From contig NZ_BPRB01000086.1 of assembly GCF_022179685.1 (NCBI RefSeq), positions 1-54,341 on the forward strand: a DNA stretch of 54,341 nt, written 5' to 3'. Below, piece after piece: positions 23,086-33,352 of this stretch. The stretch is from Methylobacterium trifolii. Lineage in GTDB: Bacteria > Pseudomonadota > Alphaproteobacteria > Rhizobiales > Beijerinckiaceae. The notes under the pieces were generated by a model, which was not told the DNA's origin, made no database searches, and saw only the letters and a program-made list of their open reading frames with translations. Each line of letters starts with the position of its first letter. Position 1 is the stretch's first letter. Position numbers and translations under genes: made by a program.

Positions 23086-25871
23086 CGACGGCCGGCCGAT
23101 CGCCCCTCGAACGGCACGCGCGTGACCTGCTCATCCTCGCGGCGGCCGCCATGCTGCTTGCCGCGACGATCCTGTGTGCGGTGATCGCCGGAGGGTCCTT
23201 CGACGGGACGCCGTGGCCGGCCGTCTTCTTATTCGCCGCGGGGCTCACGGCCTCGGCATCGGCCATCCTCGGGCAGTCGCGGGCCGTGCTCGCGCCGGCC
23301 GCCGGCTTGAGCTGCGGGCTGATCGCCTTCGCCGGCCTGCTGACCGCCGTGCCGCTCACCCTGTCGGCCGCCGACCTCGCGGTCGGCCTCCTGACGCGGG
23401 CGCTGAACGCCCTCGGGCAGGACGGCGACAAGGTCCGCGACCGTATCGAATCGGCCTTCGGCCAGACCGCCGGCCTCGCCTTCTTCCTCGGCAACCTGGC
23501 GATCGTCTGGGCCTACGTCGCCGGGCGCATCGCGGTCGTGGCGGCGCTCGCGCCCTTCGCCCGGATGCCCGGCCTGCGCCGGGTCCTCGGGGCGCTGCCC
23601 CGGGTGCCGCGGGAGGTCTGGACGAACCGGTTCCTGTCCGTCCTCACCCTGACGGTCCTCGTCGCGGTCGGGCTCGCCCTCGCGGGCTGCGCGGCCGTCA
23701 AGGGCGGCCGAATGATGTTCCTCGGCGACTTCCCGGAGGGGTTCACCCGGTTCGTCTGGTCCGCGACCTTCATCCTCCTGGCGGAACTGACGGGCGCCTT
23801 TCACCCGGCCCGAGCCCATTACGGGCCGAGGCCGTCGCGGCCGCAGCCCCTGCCGGACCCCGACCCGGCGCGGGTGAGACGGCTCTACGGGATGCTGGAG
23901 ACGGGCATCGTGGACGGCGCGGTCTCCCTCGCACCCAACGAACGCGTCCCCGACCCCGCGACGCCTCCGGCGCCCGAGCCGCGGGACGCGGGGCCGGACG
24001 GCAGGGTCGAGGCCGTCCTCGCGACGGTGGCCGACAGCCTCGGCGAGCGGGACACCCCGGCCGCGGTGGCCGATGCCCGCCTGCGCCTCCCGGGGGCCAT
24101 GGCGGCGTTCTACACCGCCGAGGCGCGGGATTCCGCGACGCTGGTCTTCCCCGAGACCGTCACCACGACCCATTACCGGGTCTTTTCCACGATGATCCTG
24201 GCGGCGCTCGACGCCGGCGGCATCGCCCTCCTGATCTGCCCGGACGGTCAGGCGCAGGCGGTCCAGGCGGAGATCGAGACGGTCCTGGAGCGAACCCGGG
24301 CGGGCCTCCTGGCCGAGACCCTGCGGCTCGGGAGCCCGGGCGACGACGACCAGCTCTACGACGTCCTCATCGCCTCCGAGACGGCCCTCGAGCACGAACT
24401 CCTCGCCAAGACCAAGGCGCGCCAGCGGGAACTCGACCGGCTCGCGCTGATCATCGGGTTCGACATGCACCGGACCGACATGCCGCGGGTGGGCCTGATG
24501 CTGCAACGGCTGCGCGAGAAGGTCAGCTTCGAGGAGGTCCGGCTCGCCTTCACCCTCACGGATTTTTCCGAGCCGCAGACCGTCGTCAAGCAGATCTTCC
24601 TCAGTGGGAGCGCCCGCGAGGTCGCGGTCGCGCGGATCGGGTCGCACGGCTTCGAGGGGCAGTACCGGTTCGCGATGCCGGACACGCGGGCCAACCGCAT
24701 CGCGCTGCGCGGGATGCTGGAGGCGTTCGACGGCGCGGGCGACCCGCAGGACGGCTCGGCCCTGGACGAGATCCACGACGCCGCCGCCCTCGTCGCGGTC
24801 GCCGCGATGCGGGTCGGCCTGGACGTGGTGTTCCACGACCCACGCGGCCGCCGCCTGGCGGAAGGGGCCGCCGGCGTGCGGCAGACCTGGTCCCATGCCA
24901 CCACGGCGGCGGTCGACAGGTACTTCGGCCGGGCCAAGGACACCCGGACCTTCGAATCCTTCGTGGCCCGCCGCAGCCTGCCCACGAGCGACGACTTCTC
25001 GCGCTACGGCCGGGTCGTCGTCGTCGAGGAGGGGGTCAACGCCGACGCCGCCCTGACGCGGCCCTACGACTTCCTCGACCCCTATCCCACCCTGGTGGTC
25101 GTGCTCCTGCGCGACGCCGTCCTGACCAGCGACGCGGCCGTCCTGGCGAGTGCGGGGCGCGGCGGCCCGATCCGCCCGGCGACGCCGGAACCGGCGATGG
25201 GCGCGCGCGGGATCGCCTACGTCCTCGAACCGCACCTGCGCGAGGGGGGCGTGCGCGAGACGACCCTCGCGCGCCTGCTCCAGGGCGTGCCCGACACGGT
25301 CAAGGCCGGCTACGGCTTCGCGGCCAACCGCGCGGGCCTGACGCGCCTGCTCGCCGGCGCCACGCGCTCGGACGCCATACGGTTCCGCGACACCGTGGAC
25401 CCGGCCACCGGCGAGCCGGTCTTCGTCCTCGACGGCACCCCGCCCGAGGCCGGCCTGACGGGACGCGTCACCGTCGGCACCGCGGGGCGGAACGCGGAGA
25501 TCTGCCTCGTGGCCAACGACGTCGGCCTGCGCTTCGTGGCGGGCGCCTATCGTTTCCCGAAGAACGCGGTGCTCGTGATCGAGCGGGCCGGCGCCTTCCC
25601 GGATTCGCGGCGCCTCGCCTACGTCAACTTCACCCTGTTCAAGGCCATGCTCTGGCCGGCGCGCCTGCTGATGTGGCGCTGGCGCCCCCCGCGCATCCGG
25701 GAGGAGCGCGTCCGCGAAGGGCTGCGGCTGATCGCACGCCCCGGGGGCGTCGACGCCCTGCCCGCCGGCACCGCGTGGCCGCCCTTGAAGCTGGAGCAGA
25801 CCGGGTCGCTCCTCGACGCCGAGAGTCCGATGCAGCCGGGGCGCAGGCCCCACCCGATCGTGCTCCACTGA
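23082..25871 (+). CDS. Large membrane protein with degenerate helicase-like core (partner of VWA protein)
   Basis: A 929-residue protein starting at GTG 23082 with GGAGGGAG upstream and overlapping the VWA stop. About six hydrophobic helices occupy residues 15-240. The soluble part reads like an SF2 helicase lobe: YRVFSTMILAALDAGGIALL then ICPDG (365-389), YDVLIASETALEHELL (426-441), LALIIGFDMHRTDMPRVGLM (455-474), and RLAFTLTDFSEPQTVVKQIF. But no GxGKT P-loop precedes the first segment and the DExH position is FDMH, so ATPase activity looks lost. The C-terminal region, about 620-929, has no recognised domain. Function unknown; the overlap with a VWA gene suggests a membrane-associated two-protein complex. 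The helicase-like reading is by eye only. Confidence 0.6.
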   Translation: MTTAGRSPLERHARDLLILAAAAMLLAATILCAVIAGGSFDGTPWPAVFLFAAGLTASASAILGQSRAVLAPAAGLSCGLIAFAGLLTAVPLTLSAADLAVGLLTRALNALGQDGDKVRDRIESAFGQTAGLAFFLGNLAIVWAYVAGRIAVVAALAPFARMPGLRRVLGALPRVPREVWTNRFLSVLTLTVLVAVGLALAGCAAVKGGRMMFLGDFPEGFTRFVWSATFILLAELTGAFHPARAHYGPRPSRPQPLPDPDPARVRRLYGMLETGIVDGAVSLAPNERVPDPATPPAPEPRDAGPDGRVEAVLATVADSLGERDTPAAVADARLRLPGAMAAFYTAEARDSATLVFPETVTTTHYRVFSTMILAALDAGGIALLICPDGQAQAVQAEIETVLERTRAGLLAETLRLGSPGDDDQLYDVLIASETALEHELLAKTKARQRELDRLALIIGFDMHRTDMPRVGLMLQRLREKVSFEEVRLAFTLTDFSEPQTVVKQIFLSGSAREVAVARIGSHGFEGQYRFAMPDTRANRIALRGMLEAFDGAGDPQDGSALDEIHDAAALVAVAAMRVGLDVVFHDPRGRRLAEGAAGVRQTWSHATTAAVDRYFGRAKDTRTFESFVARRSLPTSDDFSRYGRVVVVEEGVNADAALTRPYDFLDPYPTLVVVLLRDAVLTSDAAVLASAGRGGPIRPATPEPAMGARGIAYVLEPHLREGGVRETTLARLLQGVPDTVKAGYGFAANRAGLTRLLAGATRSDAIRFRDTVDPATGEPVFVLDGTPPEAGLTGRVTVGTAGRNAEICLVANDVGLRFVAGAYRFPKNAVLVIERAGAFPDSRRLAYVNFTLFKAMLWPARLLMWRWRPPRIREERVREGLRLIARPGGVDALPAGTAWPPLKLEQTGSLLDAESPMQPGRRPHPIVLH

Positions 25872-26078
25872 GGAAGCGTCCTGATCAACCGCCAGCAGCG
25901 CTCGGTGTTCGGATTGTGGGAACGGCGGGGGGATTTTCAGCCGCGCCAATCGCGCTCGCGCCCCTGAGCGTAGCCGCAATGGGGGCGGGGCGAGGCGGTC
26001 CGGTCACGATGTCTTAACCACCCTTATACAACTATCAGTTGTGTACGGCAGCGAGCCGACGTGACGAGACCGCCGACC

Positions 26079-27188
26079 ATGTTTCCTTCAAGGAAGACCT
26101 CGGAATCCGCTGCGAAGCTCGCGGCCCTCGACCGCGTCCAGGGCGTGATCGAGTTCGATCTCGGCGGACGCATCCTGGCCGCCAACGCCAACTTCCTCTC
26201 GGTGGTCGGCTACGCCCTGCCCGAGATCGCCGGCCGGCATCACGAGATGTTCGTCGAGGCCACCGAGCGCAGTTCGGACGCATATCAGGCGTTCTGGGAG
26301 CGCCTGCGGGCCGGCGAGTTCCAGGCGGCGCAGTACCGGCGCGTCGGAAAGGGCGGCCGCGAGATCTGGATTCAGGCCTCCTACAACCCGATGCTGGACC
26401 GGGCGGGCCGCCCCTACAAGGTGGTGAAGTTCGCCACCGACATCACCGAGCAGGTCGCCCTGCTGGGCGACCTGCGCCGCCTGATCGACCAGAACTTCGG
26501 CGGGATCGACCGGGCCGTCGAGCGCTCCGCGGCAGCCTCCGGGACCGCGCGGGAGGCCCTCGGCTCGGCCACTTCGAGCGTTCAGACCATGGCCGCGGCG
26601 ACCGAGGAGCTGGCGGCCTCCGTGGTCGAGGTCTCGCAGAGCATGACGAAGTCGAAGACCGCCACCGACAACGTCTACGACTGCGTGCGGGACGCCGACG
26701 CCCATACGCGGCGGCTCACGGAGGCGGCGGCCGCGATGAGCGGCATCGTCGGCCTGATCCAGACCATCGCCGGGCAGATCAACCTGCTGGCGCTCAACGC
26801 GACCATCGAGGCGGCGCGCGCGGGCGAGGCCGGGCGCGGCTTCGCCGTGGTCGCTCAGGAGGTCAAGGCGCTCGCCGCCCAGGCCGCCCAGGCGACGGAC
26901 AGGATCAACGGCGAGATCGGCAACGTCCAGGCCGTGTCCCAGGATGTCGTCGGGGTGCTCGCCTCGATCCGCGGCTCGATCGGCGAGATGCGCGACCATG
27001 TCGTCGTCACGGCCGCCGCGGTGGAGGAGCAGAGCGTGGTGACGCAGGACCTCTCGCGCAACATGCAGCAGGCGGCCGGAGCCGTCCTGGCCGTCTCCGA
27101 CAACATCGGCGCGATCGCCTCGGCGGTCTCCGAGGTCTCGGACGCGGTCGGCACGACGCGGGCGGCCGCGCAGGTTCTGGCGCGCTGA
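26079..27188 (+). CDS. Cytoplasmic PAS-containing methyl-accepting chemotaxis protein
   Basis: About 369 residues. A PAS domain spans about 20-130 ([35 protein letters not shown], a PAC-type end). A chemoreceptor signalling domain follows, with the highly conserved hairpin tip in [20 protein letters not shown] then [13 protein letters not shown]. No membrane helices or HAMP domain are present, so it is a soluble receptor probably sensing redox or a small ligand and controlling a CheA array. ATG 26079 fits the usual N-terminus ([20 protein letters not shown]); an in-frame GTG lies at 26061. A perfect small palindrome CAACT-ATC-AGTTG lies about 50 bases upstream, possibly regulatory. No che genes are nearby. 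Confidence 0.9.
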   Translation: MFPSRKTSESAAKLAALDRVQGVIEFDLGGRILAANANFLSVVGYALPEIAGRHHEMFVEATERSSDAYQAFWERLRAGEFQAAQYRRVGKGGREIWIQASYNPMLDRAGRPYKVVKFATDITEQVALLGDLRRLIDQNFGGIDRAVERSAAASGTAREALGSATSSVQTMAAATEELAASVVEVSQSMTKSKTATDNVYDCVRDADAHTRRLTEAAAAMSGIVGLIQTIAGQINLLALNATIEAARAGEAGRGFAVVAQEVKALAAQAAQATDRINGEIGNVQAVSQDVVGVLASIRGSIGEMRDHVVVTAAAVEEQSVVTQDLSRNMQQAAGAVLAVSDNIGAIASAVSEVSDAVGTTRAAAQVLAR

Positions 27189-27353
27189 ATGGCACCCGAG
27201 CCTACCACTACGGCGTGCAGGGGGTTCGATAGATCGCAGCGTAGAGCGAAACCGGCGCAGGTTCTTTCTTCTCCCCCTGCGGGAGAGCGTGGCCCACAGA
27301 GGCTAGCAGATCCACACTCTCTCCGTGGCCGGATAGGTCTCTGTTTCGGAACG

Positions 27354-27470
27354 CGACTCCCCTCCCCCTTGTGGGGAGGGGTGGGGGTGGGGGTGGTTCA
27401 GGATCGGGCGTTCCGGTGCCTTCTGCACCACCCCCACCTCCGGCTCCTCCCCACAAGGGGGTAGGAGAGG
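27354..27470. repeat. Long imperfect palindrome (intergenic repeat)
   Basis: Left arm CCTCCCCCTTGTGGGGAGG and right arm CCTCCCCACAAGGGGG pair almost perfectly. Pairing extends on both sides through GGGTGGGGGTGG and CCACCCCCACC, around a loop of some 29 bases. It lies between the ends of the chemoreceptor and murD, two convergent genes. It resembles dispersed palindromic elements common between Methylobacterium genes and could act as a bidirectional terminator. Confidence 0.75.
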
Positions 27471-27592
27471 CCCGCGGCCAGGCCGGGGTACGTCCTGAAC
27501 GCGATGTGTGCATCTGCCAGCGCGCAGAGGGGGAGGGCACCGCGCCGGGGCCCTCGCGAACCGGATCGTGAAACCCGTGTCGGCCGCACGCG

Positions 27593-28957
27593 CTAAGGCA
27601 GCGCGGCGACCAGGTCCCGAAAACGGTCGCCGCGCTGCTCGAAGCTCCGGAACTGGTCGTAGGAGGCGCAGGCCGGGGAGAGCAGCACCACGGGCTCGGC
27701 CGCGGCCGAGGCGGCGGCGCCCTCGGCGGCGGCCGGCACCGCCACCTCCAGGGTCTCGCAGCGGGTGTAGGGCACCGCGCCCTCCAGGGTCGCGGCGAAA
27801 CTGTCCGAGGCGGCGCCGATCAGGTAGGCGTGGGCGACGCGCTCGAAATACGGCACCAGGGGGAAGATGCCGCCCTCCTTGGCCTTGCCGCCGAGAATCC
27901 AGTGCACGTCGCGGAAGGCGGTCAGCGCCTTCTCGGTGGAATCGGCGTTCGTCGCCTTGGAATCGTTGACGAAGAGCACGCGCCCGCGCCGGCGCACCTC
28001 CTCCATCCGGTGCGGCAGGCCGGGGAAGGACGAAAGCCCCGCCTGGAGGTCCGCGTCGGAGATGCCGAGCGCGCGGGCCACCGCGACGGCCACCGCCGCG
28101 TTCTGCCAGTTGTGCGCCCCGCGCAGCGACCCGACCTCCGAGACGTCGACGATGCGCGTCCCGTCCGCGTCGAACACGGCGCCGTCCCGCGCGACCAGGG
28201 CGTCGGCGGTGAGGGCGGCATCGCGGGGAACGTGGATGCGCACCAGCCGGTCTCCGCGCCGCTCGGCGATGGCCCGGCTCGGGCCGTCGTCGATGCCGAC
28301 CACGGCGAGGTCGGAGCCCCGGATCAGCCGCTCCTTGATGGCGGCGTACTCGGCGAGCGTCCCGTGCCGGTCGAGGTGGTCGGGGGTGACGTTGAGGAGG
28401 ACGCCCACGCTCGGGTCGAGGCCGGGCGTCAGGTCGATCTGGAACGAGGACATCTCGATCACGTGGACGCGGTCGTGCGAGGGCGGCTCCAGCGACAGGA
28501 TCGCGATGCCGATATTGCCGCCCATCTGCACGTCGCGGCCGGCCCGGGCCAGGATGTGGGCGACCAGCGCCGTGGTGGTCGACTTGCCGTTGGTGCCGGT
28601 GATGGCCACGAACGGCGCACCGGGCGCGATGCTCCGGCGCTCGCGGCAGAACAGTTCGATGTCGCCGACGATCTCGACGCCGGCCGCGCGCGCCAGCCCG
28701 ACGCTCCAGTGCGGGGCCGGGTGGGTCAGCGGTACGCCGGGGCTCAGGACGAAGGCGGAGAAGCCCGACCAGTCGGCCTCTCGCAGGTCCGCGGTGGCGA
28801 TGCCCTGGCCGGCCGCCCGCGCCATGCTCTCGGCGTTGTCGTCGCTGGCCACGACCTCGGCACCGCCGGCCTTGAGGGCCAGGGCGGTGGCGAGGCCGGA
28901 GCCGCCGAGGCCGAACAGGGCGACCCTTTTGCCGTTGAAGATCGTGACAGGGGTCAT
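27593..28957 (-). CDS. murD: UDP-N-acetylmuramoylalanine--D-glutamate ligase
   Basis: A 454-residue cytoplasmic Mur ligase that adds D-glutamate to UDP-MurNAc-L-Ala using ATP. The N-terminal Rossmann-like domain has [20 protein letters not shown]; the ATP site is [17 protein letters not shown]; further ligase motifs are [42 protein letters not shown] and [14 protein letters not shown] 28957 has GGAAG at proper spacing; the open frame upstream is the flanking palindrome, not coding. It is the last dcw gene here; ftsW, murG and murC do not follow, so the cluster ends at this point. Confidence 0.97.
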   Translation of the reverse strand: MTPVTIFNGKRVALFGLGGSGLATALALKAGGAEVVASDDNAESMARAAGQGIATADLREADWSGFSAFVLSPGVPLTHPAPHWSVGLARAAGVEIVGDIELFCRERRSIAPGAPFVAITGTNGKSTTTALVAHILARAGRDVQMGGNIGIAILSLEPPSHDRVHVIEMSSFQIDLTPGLDPSVGVLLNVTPDHLDRHGTLAEYAAIKERLIRGSDLAVVGIDDGPSRAIAERRGDRLVRIHVPRDAALTADALVARDGAVFDADGTRIVDVSEVGSLRGAHNWQNAAVAVAVARALGISDADLQAGLSSFPGLPHRMEEVRRRGRVLFVNDSKATNADSTEKALTAFRDVHWILGGKAKEGGIFPLVPYFERVAHAYLIGAASDSFAATLEGAVPYTRCETLEVAVPAAAEGAAASAAAEPVVLLSPACASYDQFRSFEQRGDRFRDLVAALP

Positions 28958-28997
28958 GGCGCTTCCAAGGTCGTACCAGCCGCTGGACCGGCGCTGT

Positions 28998-29133
28998 CCC
29001 TCCCTCCCCCTCATCCTGAGGTGCCGCGCCAGCGGCCTCGAAGGAGCCCTCCAGGACCCGCCATGCGATCTGGAGGGCTCCTTCGAGGCCTCCACTTCGT
29101 TCCGGCACCTCAGGATGAGGGTGAGGAGGGGGA
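28998..29133. repeat. Nested 136-bp palindrome between mraY and murD
   Basis: An inner perfect 21-base inverted repeat (29034-29054 with 29070-29090; GGCCTCGAAGGAGCCCTCCA and its complement) has a 15-base loop. It is enclosed by outer arms CCTCATCCTGAGGTGCCG and CGGCACCTCAGGATGAGG. The whole can fold into a very stable hairpin or cruciform. It lies inside an operon of essential genes. The motif is of the type found many times in Methylobacterium genomes (from memory). Confidence 0.85.
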
Positions 29134-29169
29134 TCGATCCGATGTCATAATCGGGAAAACCGCAAGGTT

Positions 29170-30255
29170 CTAGCGCAGCTTGAGCGTCGCGAGGCCCGCC
29201 AGCGCCAGGATCACGGCGATGATCCAGAAACGGATGACCACCTGCGCCTCCTTCCAGCCCTTCTGCTCGAAGTGGTGGTGGATCGGCGCCATGCGGAAGA
29301 CGCGCTTGCCGGTGAGCTTGAAGGAGGCGACCTGGATGATGACCGACATCATCTCCAGCACGAACAGGCCGCCGACGATGGCGAGCACGATCTCGTGCTT
29401 GGTCGCCACCGCCACGACCCCGAGCAGGCCGCCGAGGGCGAGCGAACCGGTATCGCCCATGAAGATCTGGGCCGGCGGCGCGTTGAACCAGAGGAAGCCC
29501 AGACCCGCCCCGATCACCGCGCCGCAGACCACGGCGAGTTCGCCGGTGTCGCGGACGTAGTTCACCTGGAGGTAGCTCGCGGTGAACGAGTTGCCGACGA
29601 GGTAGGCGATGACGCCGAAGGTGCCACAGGCGATCATGACGGGCACGATGGCCAGCCCGTCGAGGCCGTCGGTCATGTTGACCGCGTTGCCGGCGCCCAC
29701 GATCACGAAGCCGCCGAACAGCACGTAGAACCAGCCGAGGTTCAGCAGCGCGTCCTTGAACACGGGGAAGGCGAGCTGGTTCTGGAGGGAGACCGGCGAG
29801 TAGAGGGCGATCATGGTGCAGGCCGAGATCGCGATCAGGGCTTCGAGCGCCAGGCGGAACTTGCCGGAAAAGCCCTTGTGTGACTGCTTCGTCACCTTGA
29901 GGTAGTCGTCGTAGAAGCCGATCGCGCCGAAGCCCAGGGTGACGGTCAGCGTGATCCAGACGTAGTGGTTGCGCGGGTTGGCCCAGAGCAGGATCGCGAC
30001 GATGGCACCCGCCAGGATCATCAGCCCGCCCATGGTCGGCGTGCCGCGCTTGGTCAGCAGGTGGGTCTGCGGGCCGTCCTCGCGGATCGGCTGGCCCTTG
30101 CCCTGGCGCAGGCGCAGCAGGGAGATGATCAGCGGCCCGAACCAGAACACGAACAGGCCGGCCGTGAACAGCGCCCCCCCGGTCCGGAAGGTGATGTAGC
30201 GGAAGACGTTGAGGGCCGAGAGCGTGCCGCTCAGGTCCGACAGGAGATACAGCAT
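29170..30255 (-). CDS. mraY: Phospho-N-acetylmuramoyl-pentapeptide-transferase
   Basis: A 361-residue inner-membrane enzyme that transfers phospho-MurNAc-pentapeptide to undecaprenyl phosphate, making lipid I. About ten hydrophobic helices are visible. Signature segments: [15 protein letters not shown], the catalytic [20 protein letters not shown] with the Asp pair, [29 protein letters not shown], and [15 protein letters not shown] with the triple His. Length is normal. It lies 84 bases downstream of murF and is separated from murD by the palindrome. It is encoded in the dcw cluster in conventional order. Confidence 0.98.
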   Translation of the reverse strand: MLYLLSDLSGTLSALNVFRYITFRTGGALFTAGLFVFWFGPLIISLLRLRQGKGQPIREDGPQTHLLTKRGTPTMGGLMILAGAIVAILLWANPRNHYVWITLTVTLGFGAIGFYDDYLKVTKQSHKGFSGKFRLALEALIAISACTMIALYSPVSLQNQLAFPVFKDALLNLGWFYVLFGGFVIVGAGNAVNMTDGLDGLAIVPVMIACGTFGVIAYLVGNSFTASYLQVNYVRDTGELAVVCGAVIGAGLGFLWFNAPPAQIFMGDTGSLALGGLLGVVAVATKHEIVLAIVGGLFVLEMMSVIIQVASFKLTGKRVFRMAPIHHHFEQKGWKEAQVVIRFWIIAVILALAGLATLKLR

Positions 30256-30339
30256 CCGGAACGCTCGGCCGCTCTGTTCAAAGGAGGATGGCGGCGGAGG
30301 GCGCGGGCGCCCCCGGCCCGTGCGGGATGCCGGGACCGC

Positions 30340-31797
30340 TCACGATGCGGCGGTGGCGGCCGAATCGCGCCGCGCCGGCGTCGCGTAGCGGGCTTTGAGG
30401 GCTTCGACAATCCGGCCCATGCGGATGCTGTTGGAGCCCTTGACCATGACGGCGTCGCCCGGCCGCAGGGTCTTGAGGATCGGCTCGACGAGGTCGGCCG
30501 CGGTCGCCGCCGCCACGCCCCGGCGCGAGACGGGCAGGGCCTCGAACAGGTTGCGCATCAGCGCGCCCGCCGTGAAGACGAGGTCGACCCCGTTCGCCTC
30601 GACGGCGGCGGCAAGGTCCCGGTGGTGGGCTTCGCTCGCGCTGCCGAGCTCGAGCATGTCGCCGAGAACGACGATGCGGCGGCCGCGCGCGCCGGTCTCT
30701 ATCCCGTTGAGGGTGCTCAGCGCGGCGCGGACGGAGGCCGGATTCGCGTTGTAGCTCTCATCCACCAAAAACACCTCGCCGTCCGGCAGGCGCAGCGCGG
30801 TGCGTTCTCCGCGGCCCACGGGTGGCCTGAGGCCGGCCAGCGACAGGGCCGCGCGGGCAAGATCTGCGCCCAGCGCGTGGATCACGGCCATCACGCCCAG
30901 GGAATTCAAGGCCGTATGCCGCCCGGCCGTGCCGAGCTGGTAGGTGACGGGCTGGCCCATCACCACCGCGTCGACCACCGAGAGGTCGGGGCGCAGCACG
31001 ATGCGCAGGGCCCGCACGTCGGCCTCGGGGTGCTCGCCGAAGCTGACGATGCGCCCGGCCCGCGAGGCCAGCGCGTGCGCCTGAAGGCGCGAAAAACTCG
31101 GGTTGTCGCGGTTGATCACTGCGACGCCTCCTGGGGCGAGGCCGGAGAAGATCTCGCCCTTGGCGTCCGCGATGGCCGAGAGCGAGGCGAAGTGCTCGAT
31201 ATGCACCGGCTCGACGGTGGTGACGAGCGCCACGTCCGGCCGGACCTGGGCGGTCAGGGGCACGATCTCGGCGGGGTGGTTCATGCCGATCTCGAACACG
31301 CCGAAGCGGGTGTCTTCCGGCATCCGCGCCAGCGTCAGGGGCACGCCCCAATGGTTGTTGTAGGAGGCGATCGAGGCGTGGGTCGGCCCTTGCGCGGACA
31401 GGACGTGGCGCAGGGCCTCCTTGGTGCCGGTCTTGCCGACGGAGCCCGTCACGGCGACGATCGACGCCTGCGTGCGGGCGCGGGCCGCCCGGCCGAGGGC
31501 TCGCATGGCGTCGAGCACCGGGTCGTCGGCGGCTTGCGGGACCGACAGCACGGGGCCGTCGAATTCGGCGGCGTGGTCCGCCGCCACGACGGCGGCGCCA
31601 GCACCCTTGTCGAGAGCCGCTCGGACGAAGTCGTGCCCGTCCCGCGCCTCGCCTCGGATCGCGAAGAACAGGTCGCCCGGCTGGAGCGTGCGTGTGTCGA
31701 TCGACGCGCCCGTGACGGCGCGGGATGCGCCCACGAGCGTACCGCCGGTCGCGGCCTCAAGGGCCTCCGGGGTCCAAAGCAGGATATTCAGGCTCAT
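30340..31797 (-). CDS. murF: UDP-N-acetylmuramoyl-tripeptide--D-alanyl-D-alanine ligase
   Basis: A 485-residue Mur ligase that adds D-Ala-D-Ala to the UDP-MurNAc-tripeptide. The ATP site is IVAVTGSVGKTGTKEALRHV; HASIASYNNHWGVPLTLARM and FGVFEIGMNHPAEIVPL are family hallmarks; the C-terminal domain has FLVDESYNANPASVRAAL and VLGDMLELG. ATG 31797 has GGAGG upstream. The 94-base gap from murE contains a hairpin. Length and motif order are normal. Confidence 0.97.
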   Translation of the reverse strand: MSLNILLWTPEALEAATGGTLVGASRAVTGASIDTRTLQPGDLFFAIRGEARDGHDFVRAALDKGAGAAVVAADHAAEFDGPVLSVPQAADDPVLDAMRALGRAARARTQASIVAVTGSVGKTGTKEALRHVLSAQGPTHASIASYNNHWGVPLTLARMPEDTRFGVFEIGMNHPAEIVPLTAQVRPDVALVTTVEPVHIEHFASLSAIADAKGEIFSGLAPGGVAVINRDNPSFSRLQAHALASRAGRIVSFGEHPEADVRALRIVLRPDLSVVDAVVMGQPVTYQLGTAGRHTALNSLGVMAVIHALGADLARAALSLAGLRPPVGRGERTALRLPDGEVFLVDESYNANPASVRAALSTLNGIETGARGRRIVVLGDMLELGSASEAHHRDLAAAVEANGVDLVFTAGALMRNLFEALPVSRRGVAAATAADLVEPILKTLRPGDAVMVKGSNSIRMGRIVEALKARYATPARRDSAATAAS

Positions 31798-31816
31798 GCG
31801 GCCTCCGACCGGATTC

Positions 31817-31871
31817 GTTCGTGCGCACCGTCCTTCCGCTCTCTGCGGAAGTGGGAGGTCCCGTGCGCGAA
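31817..31871. repeat. Inverted repeat in the murE-murF gap
   Basis: Arms TTCGTGCGCACCGTCCTTCCGC and GCGGAAGTGGGAGGTCCCGTGCGCGAA pair imperfectly, with a perfect CTTCCGC/GCGGAAG core around a short loop. It fills most of the gap between murE and murF. It may attenuate or process the dcw transcript, or be another dispersed palindrome. Confidence 0.55.
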
Positions 31872-31891
31872 GCAGTCCACCCGAGCGGCGT

Positions 31892-33352
31892 TCATCCCTG
31901 AACCTCGGCGATCGCCGCGCGCAGAACCTCGTGATCCGAGAACGGCAACACCCGATCCCCCACGATCTGGCCGGTTTCATGGCCCTTGCCGGCCACGACC
32001 AGCACGTCGCCGGGCCGCAGGCCCCGCACGGCGGCGCGGATGGCCTCGGCCCGGTCGCCGATCTCCTTGGCTTCGGGGGCATTGGACAGGATCGCGGCAC
32101 GGATCGCGGCGGGGTCCTCGCTCCTCGGGTTGTCGTCGGTGACGACGACCGCGTCGGCGAGCCGCGCGGCGATGGCGCCCATGAGCGGTCGCTTGCCGCG
32201 GTCGCGGTCGCCGCCGCAGCCGAACACCAGCACGAGGCGGCCGGTGGCGAAGGGGCGCAAAGCCGTCAGCACGCCTTCCAGCGCCTCGGGCTTGTGGGCG
32301 TAGTCGACGAGGCAGAGGGCGCCGTTGACCTCCCCGATCCGCTCCATGCGGCCGGGCACGCCGGTGAGGTGTTCGAGGGCCTTAAACACGCCGTCCGGGT
32401 CGGCCGCGCCCACCGGGGTCGCCAGCACGAGGCCGGCGGCGAGCAGGGCGTTCTCCACTTGAAAGCCGCCGACAAGGGGCAGGCGCACCGTGCGGTCGCC
32501 GCCGGGGCCGTCGAGGCGCAGCACCTGCGAAAAGCCCTCGGTGCGCCCATCCAGGAGACGGATATGGGAGCCGGCCCGGCCGGTGGTACGGACCTCGTGA
32601 CCGGCCTCTTCGGCCACGGCGATCACCCGATCGGCAAAGGCGCCGTCGGCGTTGATGACTGCCGGACAGCCCTTCGGCAGCAGCGTGGTGAACAGGCGGA
32701 GCTTGGCCGCGAGATAATCCTCGATCGTGGCGTGGTAGTCGAGGTGATCGCGTCCGAGGTTGGTGAAGCCGGCCGCCGTCAACCGTACGCCGTCGAGGCG
32801 GCGCTGCTCGATACCGTGGGAGGAGGCTTCCATGGCCAGTTCCGTGATGCCGTCGCCGGCAAGCCGCGCCAGGGTCTCGTGCAGCGTCACCGGATCGGGC
32901 GTCGTCAGGGAGCCGTAGGCGGCGCCTCGGTTCGTCACGATCCCGACCGTGCCGAGGCTGGCCGATTCGCGTCCGAGCCTGGACAGGATCTGCCGGACGA
33001 AGTCGGCGACCGAGCTCTTGCCGGAGGTGCCGGTGACGGCAACGACCGTGTCCGGCTGTGTGCCCGAGAGCCGAGCGGCAGCGAGCGCCAAGGCGCGCCT
33101 TGCGTCCGGGACGGAAATCCAGGTGGCGTCCGCGGGCATATCCGCGGGCCGGGCCCCCTCGCCCGCGACGGCCCCGGCCCCGGCGGCGATGGCGCCGGCC
33201 GCGAACAGCCGCCCGTCGGCCTTCGTGCCCGGCACGGCGATGAAGACGCCGCCCGGCACCACCCTGCGGCTGTCGGCGGTGAGGCCCGCGACCGTCAGTC
33301 CGGAGACCTCTGGCCCGGCCTCGGGAAACAGCGTGCCCAGGGTCACGGTCAC
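31892..33352 (-). CDS. murE: UDP-N-acetylmuramoyl-tripeptide synthetase (meso-diaminopimelate type)
   Basis: A 486-residue Mur ligase that adds meso-diaminopimelate. The ATP site reads VAVTGTSGKSSVADFVRQIL, with SGKSS in place of the commoner NGKTT. Other motifs: TTPDPVTLHETLARL, AMEASSHGIEQRRLDGV, FTNLGRDHLDYHATIEDYLA, and VVTDDNPRSEDPAAI, whose DNPR is the diaminopimelate-specificity signature. The GTG start at 33352 overlaps the ftsI stop (GTGA), so translation is coupled. It lies in the conventional order between ftsI and murF. Confidence 0.97.
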   Translation of the reverse strand: MTVTLGTLFPEAGPEVSGLTVAGLTADSRRVVPGGVFIAVPGTKADGRLFAAGAIAAGAGAVAGEGARPADMPADATWISVPDARRALALAAARLSGTQPDTVVAVTGTSGKSSVADFVRQILSRLGRESASLGTVGIVTNRGAAYGSLTTPDPVTLHETLARLAGDGITELAMEASSHGIEQRRLDGVRLTAAGFTNLGRDHLDYHATIEDYLAAKLRLFTTLLPKGCPAVINADGAFADRVIAVAEEAGHEVRTTGRAGSHIRLLDGRTEGFSQVLRLDGPGGDRTVRLPLVGGFQVENALLAAGLVLATPVGAADPDGVFKALEHLTGVPGRMERIGEVNGALCLVDYAHKPEALEGVLTALRPFATGRLVLVFGCGGDRDRGKRPLMGAIAARLADAVVVTDDNPRSEDPAAIRAAILSNAPEAKEIGDRAEAIRAAVRGLRPGDVLVVAGKGHETGQIVGDRVLPFSDHEVLRAAIAEVQG

